Assembly (NCBI RefSeq): GCF_010470675.1
Contig: NZ_VOIQ01000007.1
Span: forward strand, 117,188-181,187
Direction of reading: 5' to 3'
DNA from: Desulfovibrio sp. JC010
GTDB lineage: Bacteria > Desulfobacterota > Desulfovibrionia > Desulfovibrionales > Desulfovibrionaceae
Length of the DNA stretch: 64,000 bases
Both the position numbers and the translations under genes were made by a program. How positions within the stretch are numbered: the stretch's first letter is position 1; the number at the start of each line of letters is the position of its first letter. Below are positions 60,851 to 64,000 of the stretch, one piece after another. A model generated the notes under the pieces. That model did not search any database. It saw only the letters and a list, made by a program, of their open reading frames with translations, and had not been told where the DNA came from.

Positions 60851-63484
60851 ATGAGAACTCTTTATTCCATACTTTTTCGCTCCTATATAGTGCTTGCGCT
60901 GGTTCCGCTGGTGCTGCTGGGGATTATGCTGACCGTCTGGATTGCCAGCGGGCAGATCGCTGCATCCTATCGGCAGGAACAGAGTATGGCCAGGCATGTT
61001 GCCCATGATTTGAAGCGTCATTTTTCCGCGCTGGAAGAAAAGCTGTTCAGCTTGAACCAGTTCAGGAATTTTACGACCGTTTCTGACGTGGAAGCGCAGC
61101 ATTTCGCCAAGGAATTGGTAGCACGGCAGAATTCAATATGTTCGCTTGTTCTTCTGGATGGTGATGGCCGGATAAGGTGCAGGGTTTCTTCCAGTAAAGT
61201 CTATGACAGTTCGGAGCCGCTCGGTGCTGCTGATTCAGCACTGTTTGAACAAACTGTGTCCGCTGGCAAGGTCACTTATGGCCGGGTCTATGAGGGCGGC
61301 AATTGTGGCGGGAGGATTTTGCAGGTCGGGGTGCCGTTAAAGGACAGAATGTCAGGAAAAACAGGTGTTGTGCTGTTGGCGGATTTCAGGCTCAGCACAG
61401 CATGGCGTGATGTTACCGAGCAGAATTTTCAGGACGGAGAATCACTTTTTCTGGTGGGCGCGGATGGACAGGTTCTGGCCCATCCCAATCCTTCTTTTGT
61501 GCTGGCGAAGAAGAAGGCATTGTCAATAGACGATGGGAAGCTGCGTAAAAATATCAGCGGTGATTATGTCATCGGGGCCTACTCGGAACTGAGCCTTGGA
61601 AACCTGACCTTCCGGGTGGTGGCGGAACGGCTGGCTGAAACAGCACTGGTGCCCGCTATGCGTTCGGCCGGAGTGGCCCTGCTGGCAACGATCCTCACTG
61701 CCGGATTGGTTTTTATTGCCACTCTCCGTACTGCAAGAAGGATTACCCGTCCGGTTAAGCTCTTAACTGAAGCAGCTTTGAATATTAAAGATCAGAGCTT
61801 TTATCCCGGAATTACCATCGGTGGATTTGAGGAAATTGCCGATTTGTCGCAGGCTTTTGATTCCATGACCCGTAATCTGCAACGTATGCTGGAAGAACTG
61901 GAACATGAAATTCAGATCAGGAAGGATTCTGAAGAGGCTCTTTCCTTAAGCGAAGAGCGTTTTCGTTCCATGTTCGAATTCAATTCCGTTGCCATGCTGC
62001 TTATTGATCCTGAGAACGGCAGAATACTTGAAGCCAACAATGCTGCAAGCCGTTTTTACGGCTGGTCAGTAGAGGAAATGACTTCATTTTATATCGGCGA
62101 TATCAACGTCGCAGGGCATGCTGCTCTTAGGGAACGGATGAAAAAAGTTGTGGATGGGGAAATTTCAAGATTTGAATTTCAGCACAGGCTGGCTGACGGC
62201 AGAATCTGCGATGTGGATGTTTATACCGGGCCCATCCCCTTGGAAGGAAAGCATGTCGTTTTTTCCAGCATCATTGATATTACTAAACGCAAGGAAGCGG
62301 AGCGGGAACTGCAGGATAGCGAAGAAAGGTTCCGCGCGCTGCACAATGCTTCTTTCGGCGGGATTGCCATACATGAGCAGGGCCTAATTCTGGATTGCAA
62401 TCAGGGACTTGCCGAAGTTTCCGGTTACGGTATTGCCGAGCTTGAAGGACTGGATATTACCCGGTTGATCGCTGAGAAATCGCGGGCCGTGGTGGAAAAA
62501 AACATCCGTGACGGTGTAGAAAAAGCATACGAGGCCAATGGCATACACAAAGATGGCACTGAATATCCGGTTCATCTGGAATCAAGAAATATTCCCTATC
62601 AGGGCCGTGTTGTTCAGGTGCTTGAGTTCAGGGATTTGACAGATCAGAAAAGGGCTGAGGAATTTATAATTCAGAACGAAAAGATGATGTCACTGGGCGG
62701 TCTTGCTGCAGGCATGGCCCACGAGATCAACAATCCGCTGGCGGCCATTGTGGGCTCCTGCCAGAATCTGCAGAACAGGCTGCTTAAGGATATTCCCAAA
62801 AACAGGGCTGTGGCAGATGAATGCGGCATTTCGTTTGATCATATCCTTCGCTATGCCGAGGCTCGCGATTGCGACAATATGGTGCAGTCCATTTATGAAT
62901 CCGGGAAGAGGGCCGCGGATATTGTCAAAGACATGCTCAGTTTCAGCCGCAGGAATGAGAAATCCCTGATCAGCAACAAGATTACCGAGCTGATGGATAA
63001 CACCCTCAAGCTGGTCAGTAATGATTATGATCTCAAAAAGAATTATGATTTCAAGAAGATCAAAATCGTCAGGGAGTATGAAGACGGTAACAGCAATGTT
63101 GTTTGTTACAGCAACCAGATTCAACAGGTCTTTTTTAATCTGCTTAAAAACGCCGCCCATGCCATGTCGGAAAAAGAATATATCGACGATGCGCCCCGGA
63201 TAATTATCAGAAGTTACTCCCGCAACGCAGTGAGCTTTATTGAAGTGGAGGATAACGGTACCGGCTTGGCAGAGGGTGCAAAACAAAGGGTTTTTGAACC
63301 TTTCTTTTCCACCAAAAGTCCCGGAAAAGGAACCGGGCTTGGGTTGTCCGTATCTTATTTTATTGTGGTGAAGCAGCATTGCGGTTCCATGGAAGTTGTT
63401 TCCGAACCCGGAAAATGGACCCGTTTTGTAATTAGTCTGCCCATGGAAGGCCCGCAATCACAGGAAGGTATTGGGGAAGCTTGA
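60851..63484 (+). CDS. Sensor histidine kinase with Cache, HAMP and two PAS domains
   Basis: 877 residues. TM1 (about 10-35), Cache-like periplasmic domain (40-272), TM2 (275-297), HAMP (298-350), PAS1 (about 370-485, MLLIDPENGRILEANNAASR), PAS2 (about 495-610, AIHEQGLILDCNQGLAEVSG), HisKA with His 624 in MAHEINNPLAAI, HATPase (about 735-872) with DNGTGL and GKGTGLGLSV. No receiver. The stretch LKKNYDFKKIKIVREY and IQQVFFNLLKNAAHAM parallels the kinase at 54144, so the cores are paralogues with different sensor domains. Confidence 0.93.
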   Translation: MRTLYSILFRSYIVLALVPLVLLGIMLTVWIASGQIAASYRQEQSMARHVAHDLKRHFSALEEKLFSLNQFRNFTTVSDVEAQHFAKELVARQNSICSLVLLDGDGRIRCRVSSSKVYDSSEPLGAADSALFEQTVSAGKVTYGRVYEGGNCGGRILQVGVPLKDRMSGKTGVVLLADFRLSTAWRDVTEQNFQDGESLFLVGADGQVLAHPNPSFVLAKKKALSIDDGKLRKNISGDYVIGAYSELSLGNLTFRVVAERLAETALVPAMRSAGVALLATILTAGLVFIATLRTARRITRPVKLLTEAALNIKDQSFYPGITIGGFEEIADLSQAFDSMTRNLQRMLEELEHEIQIRKDSEEALSLSEERFRSMFEFNSVAMLLIDPENGRILEANNAASRFYGWSVEEMTSFYIGDINVAGHAALRERMKKVVDGEISRFEFQHRLADGRICDVDVYTGPIPLEGKHVVFSSIIDITKRKEAERELQDSEERFRALHNASFGGIAIHEQGLILDCNQGLAEVSGYGIAELEGLDITRLIAEKSRAVVEKNIRDGVEKAYEANGIHKDGTEYPVHLESRNIPYQGRVVQVLEFRDLTDQKRAEEFIIQNEKMMSLGGLAAGMAHEINNPLAAIVGSCQNLQNRLLKDIPKNRAVADECGISFDHILRYAEARDCDNMVQSIYESGKRAADIVKDMLSFSRRNEKSLISNKITELMDNTLKLVSNDYDLKKNYDFKKIKIVREYEDGNSNVVCYSNQIQQVFFNLLKNAAHAMSEKEYIDDAPRIIIRSYSRNAVSFIEVEDNGTGLAEGAKQRVFEPFFSTKSPGKGTGLGLSVSYFIVVKQHCGSMEVVSEPGKWTRFVISLPMEGPQSQEGIGEA

Positions 63485-63561
63485 TTTTTTGTACTAAATT
63501 CAGGGAAGAGTGTTGACAGCCAGCGCAGGATTCTATAAACACTCTTCTCACCCAACAGCGT

Positions 63562-63637
<76 letters not shown>

Positions 63638-63648
63638 AGATATTTCTT

Positions 63649-63683
63649 AAGGCTTACGATGAAAATCGTAAGCCTTTTTTTTG
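63649..63683 (+). terminator. Terminator after tRNA-Ala
   Basis: AAGGCTTACGAT, GAAA loop, ATCGTAAGCC, then eight T residues. Confidence 0.92.
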
Positions 63684-63720
63684 TAACCTGTTTTCGATGT
63701 GGCCGGTAGAGTCCGGTCAA

Positions 63721-64000
63721 TCAGGGCTGAATTTCCTTTAAGAAAATTTCACCAGTCCACTTATAGCCTTCTTCTTTAAAATCTTTAAAATGCTTTGGGT
63801 CTGTGATGTTGTTTTCAATCAACCACCTGATAAAGCGACCTTTAATGTGCTTTCCCTGATGGCCTGCAGGCATTTTTTTTCCTGCTTTTTTCAGGACAAA
63901 TTCAACTTCAATTCCATGATCATAGTTCACAGCCTTCTTGTGTGCCTGCGGCAATAAATCAATAACAAATTTATCTTTTAATTGTTCTGAATTGGAATTC
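63721..64000 (-). CDS. Unknown protein, 5' end outside window
   Basis: The frame is open to the right edge (about 92 residues visible), so the TTG at 63954 need not be the start. Basic C-terminal region GHQGKHIKGRFIRWLIENNI and FKEEGYKWTGEIFLKEIQP. No family recognised; DNA here is AT-richer than its neighbours, which may indicate acquired DNA after the tRNA-Ala gene. Confidence 0.55.
   Translation of the reverse strand, partial: NSNSEQLKDKFVIDLLPQAHKKAVNYDHGIEVEFVLKKAGKKMPAGHQGKHIKGRFIRWLIENNITDPKHFKDFKEEGYKWTGEIFLKEIQP

Overview
The window looks like the chromosome of a sulfate-reducing deltaproteobacterium of the Desulfovibrio group. The main evidence is a DsrC-type protein (47788-48105) ending in the CX10C two-cysteine arm. 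Supporting signs are a molybdopterin oxidoreductase, several orphan sensor kinases, paired YcaO proteins and a probable small selenoprotein. Species cannot be fixed from this stretch.\n\nRegion 1 (1-17,850) is one end of an integrated conjugative element, read entirely on the minus strand apart from one small gene. From the tRNA-Leu(TAA) gene inward it runs traK-traL-traM-trbB-trbC-trbD-trbE-(CI-like regulator)-trbJ-[opposite-strand lipoprotein]-trbL-trbF-trbG, an IncP-type mating apparatus. It continues without a break into pilL-pilN-pilO-pilP-pilQ-pilR-pilS, an IncI-type thin pilus. Relaxase, coupling protein, trbI, prepilin peptidase and integrase are not in the window. The 165 bp between traK and tRNA-Leu holds dyads where an oriT would be expected.\n\nRegion 2 (18,000-40,600) is chromosomal: a YcaO protein, a TVP38-type membrane protein, a periplasmic binding protein overlapping a patatin, a GDSL esterase, RdgC, a stand-alone receiver protein, a hydroxyacid dehydrogenase, a PilZ protein, RfbA, molybdenum-cofactor genes (MogA/MoaB type and MoaE), a TolC-type channel, an MltB-type transglycosylase, two glycosyltransferases, a large TPR membrane protein with a retroviral-type zinc knuckle, and a putative muramidase. 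At 33075-33302 a 75-codon gene has one in-frame UGA between two CXXC motifs, with a SECIS-like hairpin behind it. This is the best candidate for an overlooked gene.\n\nRegion 3 (40,600-53,200) holds a NFACT-domain protein, a DksA-type protein, an array of five tRNA-Gly(GCC) and two tRNA-Cys(GCA), a CgeB-like glycosyltransferase, a methyltransferase-YcaO-dsrC cluster, then rpmE, a DUF1385 protein, prfA, prmC and lpxC. Two intergenic regions carry inverted pairs of the same palindromic repeat family around a central hairpin.\n\nRegion 4 (53,200-64,000) has a mirror-like layout. A periplasmic-binding lipoprotein plus histidine kinase lies left of a molybdopterin oxidoreductase gene, and another binding protein plus a paralogous histidine kinase lies right of it. 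tRNA-Ala(GGC) and a partial unknown gene follow.
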